DNA of 54,895 bases from CAJBLF01 sp041663325 (GTDB lineage: Bacteria > Patescibacteriota > Gracilibacteria > Absconditabacterales > Absconditicoccaceae), in NCBI GenBank assembly GCA_041663325.1, contig JBAZRN010000006.1:1-54895 (forward strand). Reading direction: 5' to 3'. Of this stretch, positions 1 to 10,190 are shown piece by piece. Position 1 is the first letter of the stretch; the number at the start of each line of letters is the position of its first letter. The notes under the pieces were generated by a model. The model made no database searches and was not told the DNA's origin. It saw only the letters and a list, made by a program, of their open reading frames with translations. Position numbers and translations under genes: made by a program.

Positions 1-352
1 TCAATGTTCCGACCGAGCTTCTGGAGTTACCTCATTTTTTATTCTGCTCAATCGCAATAGCAGGGGAGAGTCAGCTGCAATGGTCGATTTCTGGTCTTTC
101 TCCCAAATTGAAAAACTGTCTCAAATAACTTGAAAGCGATTCTATATATCTATATTGCCCTTCTTTGTAAATTGTGTCGAATGCGAGGGATGACTTACCA
201 GAACCGGAAACTCACGTGATGGCGATCAGTTTATTTTTTGGAAGTTCAAGATCAATATCTCTGAGATTATGTGTTTTGACTCCCTGAAAGGTGATTTTAT
301 TTCCCAAGTTTTCAAGATTTTTGATGATGTGCTTATCTGCTGTTTTAGCCAT
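1..352 (-). CDS. uvrA: Excinuclease ABC subunit A (UvrA), N-terminal fragment
   Basis: UvrA is the damage-sensing ATPase of nucleotide excision repair. Only the first 117 codons are present; the gene runs off the left edge. The Walker A loop reads GVSGSGKSS with its first Gly from UGA, followed by L-A-F-D-T-I-Y-EG-RY-ESL and later GLSPAIAIEQ and RSSVGT, all hallmarks of UvrA. Three in-frame UGA codons sit where the family has Gly. The chosen ATG gives a short leader before the conserved ITFQGVKTHNLRDID segment. It is the last gene of a minus-strand run of small DNA- and nucleotide-metabolism genes, 27 bp after the MazG-like gene. Confidence 0.95.
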
Positions 353-379
353 CTCTTTATTCACTAATAACTAAAAATA

Positions 380-706
380 TTATTGTATTCATAATCTAGT
401 GTAAATTTTTTCCATTTTATTGCTGAGTGCTTTTTGTATATCCACATCTAGAGATTTTGCTACTAGCATTGTAGTGAAGATAACATCAGCTATTTCCTCA
501 GCTAGATTTTGCGGTGAATATTTTTCCATTTTTTCTTTCCTGCTATGTCCATAGTGCAATAATATCTGCTCGTTAAGTTCACCGACCTCTTCAGCTAATT
601 TTATCACACTAAGAAGAGAATGTTTCTCTGTATCGATGGTTATGTCTTTTTGAATAAAATACTTGTGCACTTTGTCAGCTGCTTCCAAAAGTTGTTGCAT
701 ATCCAT
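380..706 (-). CDS. MazG-like nucleotide pyrophosphohydrolase
   Basis: A small all-alpha protein of 108 residues. It shows the MazG-type metal-binding pattern EEVGELNEQ around residues 39-47 and EEIADVIF around 70-77, which in this superfamily coordinate Mg and hydrolyse NTPs to NMP and PPi (house-cleaning). A UGA near the 3' end is read through as Gly, so the protein ends ...TRLGIQ and not at TRL. It lies 24 bp downstream of the glycosylase-like gene and 27 bp upstream of uvrA on the same strand, consistent with one operon for genome maintenance. The substrate cannot be told from sequence. Confidence 0.85.
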
Positions 707-730
707 TGCGAATATAGGAAAATATAAAAA

Positions 731-1387
731 TTATAAATTGATAATGTCTTTGATTCTTTCTATTGCTTTAGGCAAATTTCTCATGCCCTGCCCAACGGGA
801 TAAAATGTCGGATAAATTTTGTAATTGCGCTTTTTTATCTTCAAGAGTTCGTGATCGTTTTTTACATACGAAGAAACGGTAACTTTTTTATTCAACATAA
901 TAGAGCTTACTTGATTACCGAAAGTGATAATATGTTGTGGCTGAATATGGTCGATTTCTTCGTAAATCAAATCAAGGTACTCTTTAAATACCTTATCGGG
1001 GAGCGGTCTTGCATCTCTTTGCGTACATTTGGCGAGATTGCTGATATAGACATTATTACTCGCTATTTCTTTATACACTTCGAGCGAAAATGTTTCAGTT
1101 CGTTCCGTTGATTTCAGCTTTTGAATATGGTCAAACGTTTTTTTCGATACTACTCAGAGAGCATGTAATAATTTCCATATATTCTTCGTCCCTAGTCGCG
1201 GAGCGCGTATTCATTTCCAGTCTTTTACGCAAGAAACATTTTTTCATGTCGGATTCATAAAGAGAAGAAATAATTTTGGCTGTTTTTTACATCCTGCGCC
1301 ATAGACAGGAAGTAGCTTTTGGTCTCCATGAATATATTGAAGTTTGTCAAAAGCAGAAAATAAATGCGTGAGCTGAATATCTTTCAT
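731..1387 (-). CDS. Uracil-DNA glycosylase family protein
   Basis: 218 residues once three UGA codons are read as Gly; under the standard code only the last half is visible. The fold signature of the UDG superfamily is present: an early VYGAG...LFLLFMNPTG block corresponding to the GEAPG active-site loop, a mid-protein YISNLAKC segment with the usual N-x-x-K-C spacing, an ITFGN segment, and a late YPTFYPVGQGMRN region where the family has the His-Pro-Ser loop. These motifs are degenerate (FYPVG in place of HPS), so substrate and activity are uncertain; relatives act on uracil or other deaminated bases. The start ATG is followed by KDIQLTHLF. Part of the minus-strand repair and nucleotide cluster. 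Confidence 0.7.
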
Positions 1388-1414
1388 ACTATTTGGATAA
1401 TTAAAAGTATATTT

Positions 1415-1990
1415 CTATATTTTCTTCTTGCTAAGTAGGTAAATAACTTTTTTCTGAACTTCTTTCCGAGAGCTATCGTCTGTGATTTCAAAGAATATAT
1501 CTGCTTCTTTTGTACTTGGACTTTCAAATATTTTACTTTGTCTATTGAGTAACAAATCAGTAAAGTCTTTAGACTTAGTTAGGCATTTCTTGGAGCGATT
1601 ACTTATCTGTATACGCTGCAATAATACTTCTTGTGGCCGGTTAAAATATATCATAATTATTTTTCTTCCTGCTTTGTGTGCCCTAATTCATGCGTGCTTT
1701 CTGATGGCTTTGGTAGAATTGGCATTGGTAAGAATTATCGGCAATGTAGTTTGCAAAGCATGTTTATATACACCCTGGAAAACCACTCATTTGAGGCGGA
1801 ATCCTTGTGTTAATTCATTATTTTCTTTGACATAATCTGTATTATACAGGTCTAGATAATTTGTTTTGAGAAATTCAGCAATTATATCGCCATCAATCAA
1901 ACAGCAGTGTTTTATCGTCTTTCTGATTTGTCCTCCCCACGTGGTTTTCCCTGAATGTGTTTTCCCTACCGTCATAACGACATACTGCAT
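1415..1990 (-). CDS. Small P-loop kinase (AAA_33/zeta-like)
   Basis: 191 residues. Residues 6-16 form a beta strand plus Walker A loop (MTVGKTHSGKTT) and residues 28-33 (CLIDGD) look like the Walker B/substrate Asp strand of small-molecule or nucleotide kinases. Two UGA codons are read as Gly. A late IYFNRPQEVLLQRIQ segment followed by basic residues resembles the LID region of this family. The first ATG is used because Walker A is only a few residues behind it. It is 23 bp downstream of the DUF1653 gene on the same strand. The substrate is unknown; polynucleotide 5'-kinase or a zeta-toxin-like enzyme are alternatives. Confidence 0.7.
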
Positions 1991-2013
1991 TTCCTTAGAT
2001 ACAATAGATAAAA

Positions 2014-2235
2014 CTACTCTCCTATATAAGTAAATCTCGCCACTTCTTTCCCATCTACAATAATATTTTCCTGAAACATTTTCAACGGTCTGACTCGCAG
2101 ACTCATTTTTTTTTCTCCTTTCACTGAATCGTAATGCTTATAGACGACTATATCTTCGAGTGTTTCACTATGCTTGGCTATACAAATAACTTCACAGAGA
2201 GATCATTTGTAATGTCTATATACACCGAGTTGCAT
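2014..2235 (-). CDS. DUF1653 domain protein
   Basis: 73 residues with the diagnostic DUF1653 pattern: GVYRHYKG at the start (Gly from UGA), VICIAKHSETLEDIVVYKHY in the middle, then LRVRPLKMF and a closing VARFTYIG. The family is a small beta-rich domain of unknown function found alone or fused to nucleotide- or repair-related domains. The start is the ATG directly before QLGVYRHYK. The family's N-terminus begins at the same point. It is the first gene of the minus-strand cluster and lies downstream of a GC-rich inverted repeat. Confidence 0.85.
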
Positions 2236-2297
2236 GTTTATACATTTAGAGTGTAAAATTGTTACCCCACACTGCTCTTCAGGTTGATAGTTTTTTT

Positions 2298-2378
2298 CCC
2301 TCACCCCAACCCTCTCCTTCAGAGAGGGAGCAGTAATATTTACTCCCCTCTCTGAAGGAGAGGGGGAAGGGGGTGAGG
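2298..2378. repeat. GC-rich long inverted repeat (MITE/REP-like)
   Basis: Two arms pair: CCCTCACCCCAACCCTCTCC... at 2298-2330 and the complementary ...GGAGAGGGGGAAGGGGGTGAGG at 2343-2378, around an AT-rich loop. A further partial copy (GCGGGGTGAGGAAAA) follows at about 2400. The element is far more GC-rich than its surroundings. Open frames over it are low-complexity Pro/Ser-rich and I do not treat them as genes. A related palindrome lies inside rsmE. Confidence 0.8.
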
Positions 2379-2435
2379 AAAATCGCTGTAAAGCAAAAAG
2401 CGGGGTGAGGAAAAAAACCAAGAGAGAAAAATTAT

Positions 2436-3257
2436 TTAATAGCTATTCTGCAATTCTCGTCACAATACTTTCAAAAATTTAGGAATTAATCAATATCTGA
2501 CTGCTCAACTATATGCTTGACCATATCCATCATAGACATAATGAGGATTGTTTGGGTTGACTATATTTCATGAAATAATTCATCCATTATAAAGTCCTGC
2601 GTGGTTTACAAGTCCCGTCATATCCCATCAGGTATATGTGAGAGAGATTCAGAGTTTTGTCTTGTATTGGAGATGTTTTGCTTTGGAAAAGTCGATGAAA
2701 TCTTGAATAGTCTGCAGAAATTTGGCTTCCGTCATTTGACCTGTTCCATAGTCTTTGCTGACAATCTGAAAAGGACCGTCGCCGTTAGTAGGCATATAAT
2801 AGCCACAAGTAACCTCTCTGTATCGCGTAGCTATGGTCAGCGCAGTCGGAAAATTATTCGCAAAACTTATCGTATCCATAGTATTGTACCAACCGGTACA
2901 GCTATCGGGAGTTGTAATCTCCTGACTAAATCATCCGCTATATTGGTTCACAAAGTCCTGTTTAGTCGCTTTAGAAGCTATTTTAGCCTTCACTTTCTCC
3001 GTGTTCACTTGTGTGATAAGATAGACACCCAATTCGTCGAAATAATATTGCAGCTGTTCGTGGTTGCTAAACTGTTCCTGTAGTGTTTTGAGCTGAGCGT
3101 AAAAGTCCCGCTTGCTTTTCATATTGCCAGTAGTAATGCTATCGAGCTGAGTTTTGAGGAGTTTAATTTGAGCGATATCTTGGTTTGTAGGCTGATAAGC
3201 GAAAGTTGATCAGAACAAAAGTCCAATAATACCCAGAGAAATAATAAGTTTTTTCAT
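2436..3257 (-). CDS. Secreted lysozyme-like / murein hydrolase candidate
   Basis: 273 residues. The N-terminus is a signal peptide (MKKLIISLGIIGLLFGS, Gly from UGA, then TFAYQ). Residues about 30-110 are helical and charged, likely coiled. The second half has C-GYYMP-NGDGPFQI-S-DYG, which matches the NGDGLFQI-type active-site wall of lysozyme-like transglycosylases, followed by helices (KFLQTIQDFIDFSKAK) and a C-terminal Gly/Tyr/Asn-rich part with several UGA-Gly. I infer a periplasmic or exported peptidoglycan hydrolase. The catalytic Glu is not certain, so activity is unproven. It stands alone between two inverted repeats. Confidence 0.6.
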
Positions 3258-3268
3258 CACAAAAAAAA

Positions 3269-3340
3269 CGAGATAAATCCATTCTTAGTTAAAGCTGAAT
3301 TTCGCTTTAGTTCAACTTTCAATGTAAATTTATCTCATCG
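3269..3340. terminator. Nested inverted repeat between two minus-strand genes
   Basis: Outer arms GAGATAAAT (3270-3278) and ATTTATCTC (3328-3336) enclose an inner hairpin AGTTAAAGC / GCTTTAGTT. It lies just downstream of the membrane-protein operon and just upstream of the lysozyme-like gene. It is a likely transcript end or processing site for the operon, but no long U-run follows. Confidence 0.45.
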
Positions 3341-3372
3341 TGTTTCAAGGAGAAATATATTATTGTGGTCTA

Positions 3373-5285
3373 TTATTCAGTAGATTTATAGTAGACATTG
3401 TTTGTAAGCTCTTCATATGAAATAGCTTTATTTTTATCATCATATCTATTTGTTCCAAATATAGCAGCATCTCCTCACATAAGTTTATGAAGTGCTTTAC
3501 GATTTTTTTCATCTGATCATCATCTCATCACTTATCAAAAGTTTTTTCAAATGATCCATTTCGGTTTGCTCATACTATTTGTTTTTTTAACATATTATTT
3601 CATTGTTCAGTAGCTAACCATTTTTTAAATACAGGTCATCGATAACTATTATTATTGATGGACAATCATTCATTTTTGTTCCCTGCTATTTTTATTGATT
3701 CTCCCATAAAATCACCACGTGATGTTATAACCTGTTCGAGATCATTAGCGTCTTTTGTTCCCCAAGATGATTTAATTCACATCATATCACTGATACGTTG
3801 GTCAAATCTTTGTTCTGCTTCGTCAAAATTTCCTTTAGTATCCATACCAAAGCCTCTTGCTAAGTTTGTTGTTTGTTGTTCTGTAAATCATTCAATAGAG
3901 TTGAAAGATGCACGGCTTCATTTGAACGGAAGAACAGGTGCTGATTTGGCTATATCTTCTGCGTGTTTGAAGAGTCCTTCCATGGTTTTCCCGATAGTTC
4001 ATCCTCCTATAGTGAGTGAAAGTTTGACAAATCGTCGCATAAGGAAAATCGTCAATAAAAGCATAACAAGCTGGCTAAAAAAGTTCTGTCATTGCTCTAA
4101 GGTATCTTTTCATAGAATATCGGTTTGATCGACTGATATATTACTTATTCATTCGACAGTTATTTTAGAAACACTAGTACCATTAGTTCATAGGGCGACA
4201 CCATTTAGATTTTTTTCTCGGTCGGTTCATGCGTTGTTTTGCATACTTACTATTACAATAAGCATGAGAGAAATACCAACCACAAAGATAACGGGTTTAA
4301 ATATGATAGCGATCAAATTAGAAAGTTTAAATATATCAAATACACCTGTCCCTCATTGTTTAAATTTGAATATTTGCATCAGAATAAGAAACGGCGCTCA
4401 TATAATAAATATTCGGAGAAGACCGATTCTCATAATATTGGCTATAACAAGCAAGAGTAATCATATCGTAAAAAAGAATAATAAGACAAATCTCAGAGCG
4501 AATCAGAGCGTCAGTGTTGCTACATCACTTGTATTTTCTGTTGTAGAATAATTTTGAAACTTAAATACTCACATACCAAGATAAATAAATGGTCCACTTA
4601 CAGAGTTATAGCTCGGTAGGATATTTTCTCGGAGTTCTTCACTGGGTTGAGTATTTGTATTTGGGTCTTGAATAGTTGTCACCATATTAGCTCCTGTGGC
4701 ATTGGAATCAAAGACTATTCTGTCGAATTTAAATTTTGTTATAGCATCTTTGATTTTATCTTGCAATCCCACATCATTTTTGAGAAAAGCGACAGGAAAT
4801 GAACTGATCCCGGCTGTCGCTACCGTAGAGATATCGATCACCGCTCACATCAGAAACCAGCTTGCCTGAATAAGTATTCCTGCTATCAGCGTATTTGTAA
4901 TTATTTTTTTGATATCTATAGCTTCTTTGCCTGTTACGCTTTTAATGATAGACCAAATCACAAGCGCTGCAAGAGCGAAGTTAGCGAAGTTTTTCATAAT
5001 ATTTCGAATCTTCCAGAGATAGACATCCATATGAAGAAAAGCGCCATAGACTAAATCATTCGTCATCAGTTTCCCTGCGAGGATAGCGAGGATAATCCAC
5101 AATCGTGAACAGATTGAAATAAATGTATTTAATCCATCTTGGATTCCTTTGAGTGCTTTACCAGTTACTTCTGTTCATTGAGCAAAAACTGGATGGATAA
5201 ATAAAAATCAAACAATAACAATCACTGCAACTACTTTAATAGTCATAGGATGTGATAATGTTTTGATGATTTTTCTTAGAGACAT
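3373..5285 (-). pseudogene. Polytopic membrane protein, TrbL/VirB6-like paralogue B (frame break near 3' end)
   Basis: About 640 residues with a signal-like N-terminus (...IVIVGFLFIHPVFAQG) and several membrane spans. The core block has FLHMDVYLWKIRN, MKNFANFAL, LIAGILIQASWFLMG and VDIST-type motifs shared with the gene just upstream, so the two arose by duplication. At an A7 run (3503-3509) the frame that is natural upstream (...FEKTFDKGGDD) gives way to the -1 frame (DEKNRKALHKLMGGDAAIF, ending at 3373). The unshifted frame would end at 3360 with unlikely composition. One missing base (A8 to A7), slippage or decay can explain this. A channel or secretion role is inferred from topology and the tandem arrangement only. 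Many Gly are UGA. Confidence 0.6.
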
Positions 5286-5394
5286 AGATGGGGACTAGGT
5301 GGAAGGTAAAAGTATTATTTAGTAGCTTATTTAGCTGGAGTCGTTGCTGAAGTTGGGACAAGCGATGCTGTATAACTTTCTGGTGTGGTAGTTG

Positions 5395-7746
5395 TTACTT
5401 TTTTATGGTAAGCGTATTAGTTCAAATAGCTCTTGTATATGTATTACCAACAGTTGTGTCGCTAAAATAGTTTTTCAAAATTGCAATATTGTCAGCTGAA
5501 TTTATTGTTGCTTGAATATCACCTTGTGTCTGTGTTGTAGCTATCGTTATGTTTTCTATTTTTATTTTTGCAAGACGTGAAGATTCTTTTTTATACCAAT
5601 CTGTACCAAACATAGGTATAGCACCAGTTTTTATGTTCTCTTGTTGTTCTGGTTCCATTTTGTCCATAGCTGTATATATAGCAGTTATATTTTCTTGTGT
5701 TCATAATGTAGTAAGTCATGTTGTGGGAACTGTAAGACCAGCTTCTTTAAGTACATTTTCTGCTTTATTTCATGCTCATAATCCTGCAATTATTTTTGTT
5801 GTATTGTCTGTTGTGAATGTAGTTCATGAAGCTCCTGTTCTTGTTGGTTCTCCTAACCAATTTTCTACTTGTTTATTCCCTTCAGTATCTAGTTTTTGAT
5901 TATATCTATCAGGTATATTACCAATAACCTTTGCAGCACTGCCGACACCAACCCTCTCTCCGCCTTTTCCAATCGGTAAGATAGGAAGTGTTCTGAACAC
6001 ATTTTCACCAAACTTTTGGATACCTTTTTCACCACCAGCGATTTTTTCACCTATTACGTTAGCTTTGATGGCAGCAAAGACAATCATTCGCATTAGTCCT
6101 ATAGCAAAGAGATTGATCATAAACCACGAAAACCAGTCTGCGGCTTCTCACCAAGGCAGTTTAGTAAATTGTACCTGTGCGACACCTTGAAAACTGATAG
6201 CATCGTATTTTTTTTCAGGATCTCAAATTGATGGAACTGTTTGTGTGCCCAAGGCTGTGTGTAGTGCTTCGCTTGAGTTCGTAGAAGTAAATCCATTTAC
6301 TAAAGCGGTCATAAAAATTAACGAAATACTGAGTGCAGCAACTGTTACTACGGGAGCAAAAATTACACCTATGATTTTAGTAATATCCAAATACTTTCCT
6401 ATTTTTTCATCTAATTTTCGTTTAAAAACTGATTGGATAACAATAAATGGCGAGGCAACGATATAGAGCCAAAGATATCATATTCTCATGATAAGTACCA
6501 AAGCTAGAGCAAGTAACGGGAAAAATAACGCGATAGCGACTCACGCTTTGATGATAAATATTCCAGAAGTTTCTCCGTTGCTCGTGACGTTAGTGTTTGT
6601 GAGTTGGGTAAAATTGAGTAATGAAGAATATATCGTGACGAGCGGTCAGACAAATCATTTAGATTTTTTGATAAGATCAGCGATAGTTGTAGAAGTGCTT
6701 GCAGCAAAAAAATCACTTCATTTTTTTAATCATTCTTGGTCTGTGCCTGCAAGATTGACAAGATCTCCTGTAGCTCGAGATGTGTTTTCCCATCATCAGG
6801 TGATAGTGAGTAAGGTAGTTATCATTGCTTGATATCAGCCATCATTATTTTTCCGCATGATAGTATCATTGTTATTGGTGTTGCTATTTATTTTTCCCAT
6901 AAACTTATCTTCCTCCCACATCACTAATTTTCCCATGGACGCGCATACTTCATATCCTTCATACTTTGCATCTCATATGAATTTATCTGTATTTCTATAT
7001 CAGCTATCGCCCAATGTTCTTCCTATAACAAAGTTTTGGTCTATCCTACAAGGAGATATATTTATCGGTTTTCATTGATAACTTGTAGAATATCGGATTT
7101 TGAACCCTTCTCATTTTTTGCTAAGTACATCAAATTTATTTAAATTTATAGAGCTATTTACGGATAATATTTTTTGTGTGCCAATAGGTGTGTCTTTAAG
7201 TACGCTAAGCGGAAGCCCTCCTACGGCATAAGTCGCTATCGTGGAGATGTCGACCATTGCCGCCATCAGAAACCAGCTCGCTTGGATAAGTATTCCCGCA
7301 ATCAATGTTTTTTTGATGATATCTATAGGTCATTTTTCGTCTTTTGGCATAAAGAGATTTTTGATAATTGCAAACAGCACCATAAATCCCAGGGCAAAGT
7401 TAGCAAAGTTTTTCATCATATTCCAAAATTTCCAAAGCGGGGCATCAAGATGGAAAATAGACGCATAAACGAGCGTATTATCCAGAGCAAGTCCAGCCAA
7501 AACCAAAAGCGGCCAGAGGAGGAGATAGATGAGTTTGAGGATCATATCCATAATTTGCCAGAGTCCCATAGTGTCGGTAGATGAACCAGAGGTATCGGAT
7601 GTGCCTATAGTTCATACAGTAATTGTTCAAGCTTGTGCTTGTACTTCACCAACTCCGACATATCCATTCAAAAAAATCCCTGAACATCACATCACTACGA
7701 TGATTCAGAGTATCTTTTTTACTATGCTTGATTTGAATATTCTCAT
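5395..7746 (-). CDS. Polytopic membrane protein, TrbL/VirB6-like paralogue A
   Basis: 783 residues. A hydrophobic export signal (KKILGIIVVMGCSGIFLNG) is followed by a Gly/Ser/Thr linker, then membrane spans in LKLIYLLLWPLLVLAGLAL, the conserved MKNFANFAL and LIAGILIQASWFLM blocks shared with the downstream gene, and a second membrane group around residues 370-560 (IKAGVAIALFFPLLALALVL). The C-terminus is polar. Type IV secretion VirB6/TrbL proteins have similar architecture, but no specific family motif settles it. The frame stops at a TAA immediately after the heptamer A_AAA_AAG; a -1 shift would add VTTTTPESYTASLVPTSATT and a few residues, ending at 5327, 42 bp from the next gene. Confidence 0.7.
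5398..5404 (-). promoter_or_regulatory. Possible -1 frameshift signal A_AAA_AAG
   Basis: In zero frame the mRNA reads ATA AAA AAG TAA, i.e. the classical bacterial -1 slippery heptamer (as in dnaX) in the right phase with a stop directly behind it. The -1 frame stays open for 23 codons and reads like a normal Thr/Pro-rich tail. No strong downstream stem-loop is evident. A sequencing error in the A6 run would give the same picture. Confidence 0.4.
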
Positions 7747-7946
7747 ATTGCAACGACTAAACGGTAAAAAGAATTTCTAATTTCTAATTTTCAATTTCTG
7801 TATTCTGCACTTACCTGCCTTTGGCATGGTTCTGCATTCTGAATTTATAAAAATTATATCCCCAAAGTTCAAAATGCCAAATAAACAGACACTTTATTTC
7901 CTAGTTACCTTGCAAAAACATGAAAATTGTATATAACATGTAACTG

Positions 7947-8109
7947 TTCGCTATCGCTCACGTAATTAAATCACTACGTTCGCGTAATTAACTCCCGTTG
8001 GTCGTGTAATTTGCTTCGCGTAATTAATCACCAATTACAATCAATTACATCCGCTAGGATAAATTACGAACAAAGTTCAAATTACATCCGCCTAGGCGGA
8101 CAAATTACC
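7947..8109. repeat. AATTAC-bracketed palindrome array (copy 1)
   Basis: This array fills most of the 385-bp gap between the membrane-protein operon and tsaB. GTAATT and AATTAC words recur every 10-25 bp, and the pieces between them are short palindromes such as TCCGCCTAGGCGGA and CGAACAAAGTTCG. The remaining 200 bp (7747-7946) is AT-rich with nothing I can name. Confidence 0.85.
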
Positions 8110-8131
8110 ATTTATTTCGTTTGTTTAGTTT

Positions 8132-8743
8132 ATGTTATTTATAAATATCTCAAGTGACTACGTTCATATAGTAAACGACCAGGATGAACATTTTCTCGAA
8201 CGTAATGGCATAGAAAATACCCTTTGACCTACACTTTTGACCTATACCAAAACTCACCCCGTAGAGACTATTTTTCTTCTCAACGGACCTGGCGGATTTA
8301 CCAATCTCAGAGTAGGGACTTTGACGCTCAATATGCTCAACACGCTCCTGGAACACGATACCGGAACCTTTATTCCCATCGCATCCATCACCAAAATCGC
8401 GCTCTACACCTACGCCTACAAACAATGACGACTCCCCAGATACGGCATCCTTTATATCGGACAAAAACACAATATCTGGCGCTATGATTTCCAAGAAAAC
8501 AAACATGAACAAATTACTTTAGAGGAAACAAATTATTCTGACGATTTATTCCTCGATCGGGTTCACGAAGATTATCGGAATACTGATGAACATATGATCT
8601 CTTTTTCGATGAAAGATAATACGTTACATCTTCATTATCACGGTGAATCACATAAAATAGAACTCAAAAAGCTTGATATTCCATTGACCATGAACGTTAT
8701 ACCGGAGTATTTGATACAGCCGACGATGAATTATAATGAATAA
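8132..8743 (+). CDS. tsaB: tRNA threonylcarbamoyladenosine biosynthesis protein TsaB
   Basis: TsaB is the non-catalytic partner of TsaD in making t6A37 on ANN-decoding tRNAs. 203 residues. The diagnostic loop appears as NGPGGFTNLRVG (family GPGSFTGLRVG), followed by a helix and TFIPIASITKIALYTYAY. The start MLFINISSDYVHIV gives the expected first beta strand of the ASKHA fold. Two UGA-Gly are present (in TLGPTLL and KQGRLPRYG). The C-terminal half is divergent, as usual for TsaB. The gene starts 23 bp after the repeat array and its 3' end merges into a MITE-like element. Confidence 0.85.
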
Positions 8744-8835
8744 TGAATAATGAATAGTGAATAGTGAAAAGTGAAAAATGTATGACTTATTTTATTATGG
8801 ACTATTGTGATATTACAATAGGTTACGGCTATACA
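8744..8835. repeat. ACTATTGT MITE-like element (copy 1)
   Basis: Runs of GTGAAAAGTGAAAAATG-type sequence lead into a hairpin CTATTGT-gatatt-ACAATAG. Four other copies or core hairpins occur at about 11558, 22452, 29916 and 50445. It starts at the tsaB stop codon. Confidence 0.75.
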
Positions 8836-8885
8836 AATTCTTTCGTTTTTCGTTATTAGTTTTTAGTTTTTCATTCAGTTTCCAC

Positions 8886-9290
8886 ATGCAAACAAACTTC
8901 CGCAAACAAAAAAGTATCCTCGGAATCGATCGAGGGACGAAATATATCGGTTTAGCATACGCGCTTTCAGACAGCGAAGTGATTTTTCCTATTGGCTATA
9001 TTCTCAACGATAAAATGATGTACTTCAATATTGCTGGCATTATAGAAAAGCACAACGTCGGAAAAATTATGCTTGGGCGACCGAGCAAACAAAAAGACAT
9101 CCAAGAAAAAATTCAAGGATTTATGAAAAGCCTCAATTATATTATAGAAAACAGGGAGATAGAAATCCAGCTGGTGGAGGAGGATTACACGAGCGTGCAG
9201 TCAGGAGAGATTACCTCAAATTTCAAAAAAAATGCTGCGGAAGATACCGTGAGCGCAATGCTTATTCTCGAAAGGTGATTAAAAGCTTAA
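8886..9290 (+). CDS. ruvX: Putative pre-16S rRNA nuclease / Holliday junction resolvase (YqgF/RuvX)
   Basis: 134 residues. The RNase H-like fold of YqgF is seen as SILGIDRGTKYIGLAYA (first catalytic Asp in GIDRG), IMLGRPSKQ in the middle, VEEDYTSVQSGE (catalytic Glu/Asp) and the closing AAEDTVSAMLILER with its conserved D. A UGA after LER is read as Gly and adds GLKA before TAA. The stop codon overlaps, in an inverted TTAA, with the stop of the convergent DUF58 gene. Known relatives process the 16S rRNA 5' end. Confidence 0.88.
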
Positions 9291-10006
9291 TCTACTTGTA
9301 ATAACTCTATATCACCAGTGTTTTTACTTGATGTATTTTTTTGTAGAAAAAATTTACTATAATTCTGTCCTTGTTCCTGATCTATAGGAAGCTGGAATAA
9401 GAAGAGGATATGCTGCTTTCTCATATAGTGAAGAAGCTTTTTGGACTCTTCATTCATTACCAAAAAATCTGAAAAAATTACGATAGCTCTTCTTTGTTTA
9501 TTTTCTACCGCGTTATTCAAAAATGTATTCAATAATGACTGATATATTTTTTTTGTTTTTTTTACTCTAGCCAAAATTTCATGTAAAATATCTCTTATTT
9601 CGTCAGTATTTTTTTTGGTGACTTTTTCTACTAACTTTGTTGCTCCAAATAGTTTCTGCTCAGGAGATAAAAATCTGATGTTGATTTGTTCACGTTGGCA
9701 GTAGGAAATGATATCTTCTGCATATCTACGAACTTGCTCCTCATTAGCTATCTTGCCGCCCCTTCGATTATAATTAATATCAAAAAACATATCTAAGCTC
9801 AGTGATTTTTCTTGCTGGAAAATATTCGTGTACAGCTCCTGATATTTCGCAGAAAGTTTCCAGTTGATTTGTGAAGCGCTATCACCTGCGGAATATTTTC
9901 TCATGTCGACTTTTTCGCTGCCTGCTCATTTCATGATATGTTGAAAAACACCAAATCGTTTCCCTACGATAGGTTTTGTGAGTTTGATGCTAAACTTTTT
10001 TTTCAT
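9287..10006 (-). CDS. DUF58 domain protein
   Basis: 239 residues. Residues about 33-46 carry the DUF58 signature RKYSAGDSASQINWK (R-Y-x-x-GD-x-x-x-INWK), followed by LSLDMFFDIN, the von Willebrand-like beta strand with its Asp. Later AIVIFSDFLVMNEESKKLLHYMR gives the expected second strand and helix. DUF58 proteins usually pair with MoxR AAA+ ATPases; none is seen nearby. The N-terminus (MKKKFSIKLTKPIVGKRFG) includes one UGA-Gly in MKGAGSEKV. Convergent with ruvX, overlapping it by four bases. Confidence 0.75.
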
Positions 10007-10050
10007 GAAAGATTGCGATACTATTTGAAAGGAAAAGATTTTTTTTATTT

Positions 10051-10170
10051 TGTACCCTCTTTATTTTAAAGAGGGAGGTATCCGCGTTTTGCGGATGGGA
10101 GATTTTTATAATAGTCACAAAAATCCTCCACCCTAAAGGGTACCCCCTCCTTTCAGTAAAGGAGGTACAT
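10051..10170. repeat. Compound palindromic element upstream of DUF58 gene
   Basis: Three hairpins in a row: CCCTCTTTATTTTAAAGAGGG, TCCGCGTTTTGCGGA and TACCCCCTCCTTTCAGTAAAGG with its GAGGTA closure, bounded by complementary GGGAGATTTTTA and AAAAATCCTCC. The whole is a near-symmetrical 120-bp element, the likely mobile (MITE) type, filling the gap between murE and the DUF58 gene. A shorter relative sits at 47734-47799. Confidence 0.7.
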
Positions 10171-10190
10171 CTTTTAGTTATATTATTCAT

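Noticed and set aside
2203..2421. 72-residue Pro/Ser-rich minus-strand protein at the GC-rich palindrome
   Set aside because: It is the translation of the inverted repeat joined to the start of the DUF1653 gene.
3504..3509. Programmed -1 frameshift at the A7 run of paralogue B
   Set aside because: Zero-frame phasing is ATG AAA AAA ATC, not a canonical X_XXY_YYZ site; indel or decay is more likely.
7947..8109. CRISPR array (short regularly spaced AATTAC words)
   Set aside because: The repeated word is only 6-7 bp, spacers are 8-20 bp, palindromic and reused between loci, and no cas gene is present.
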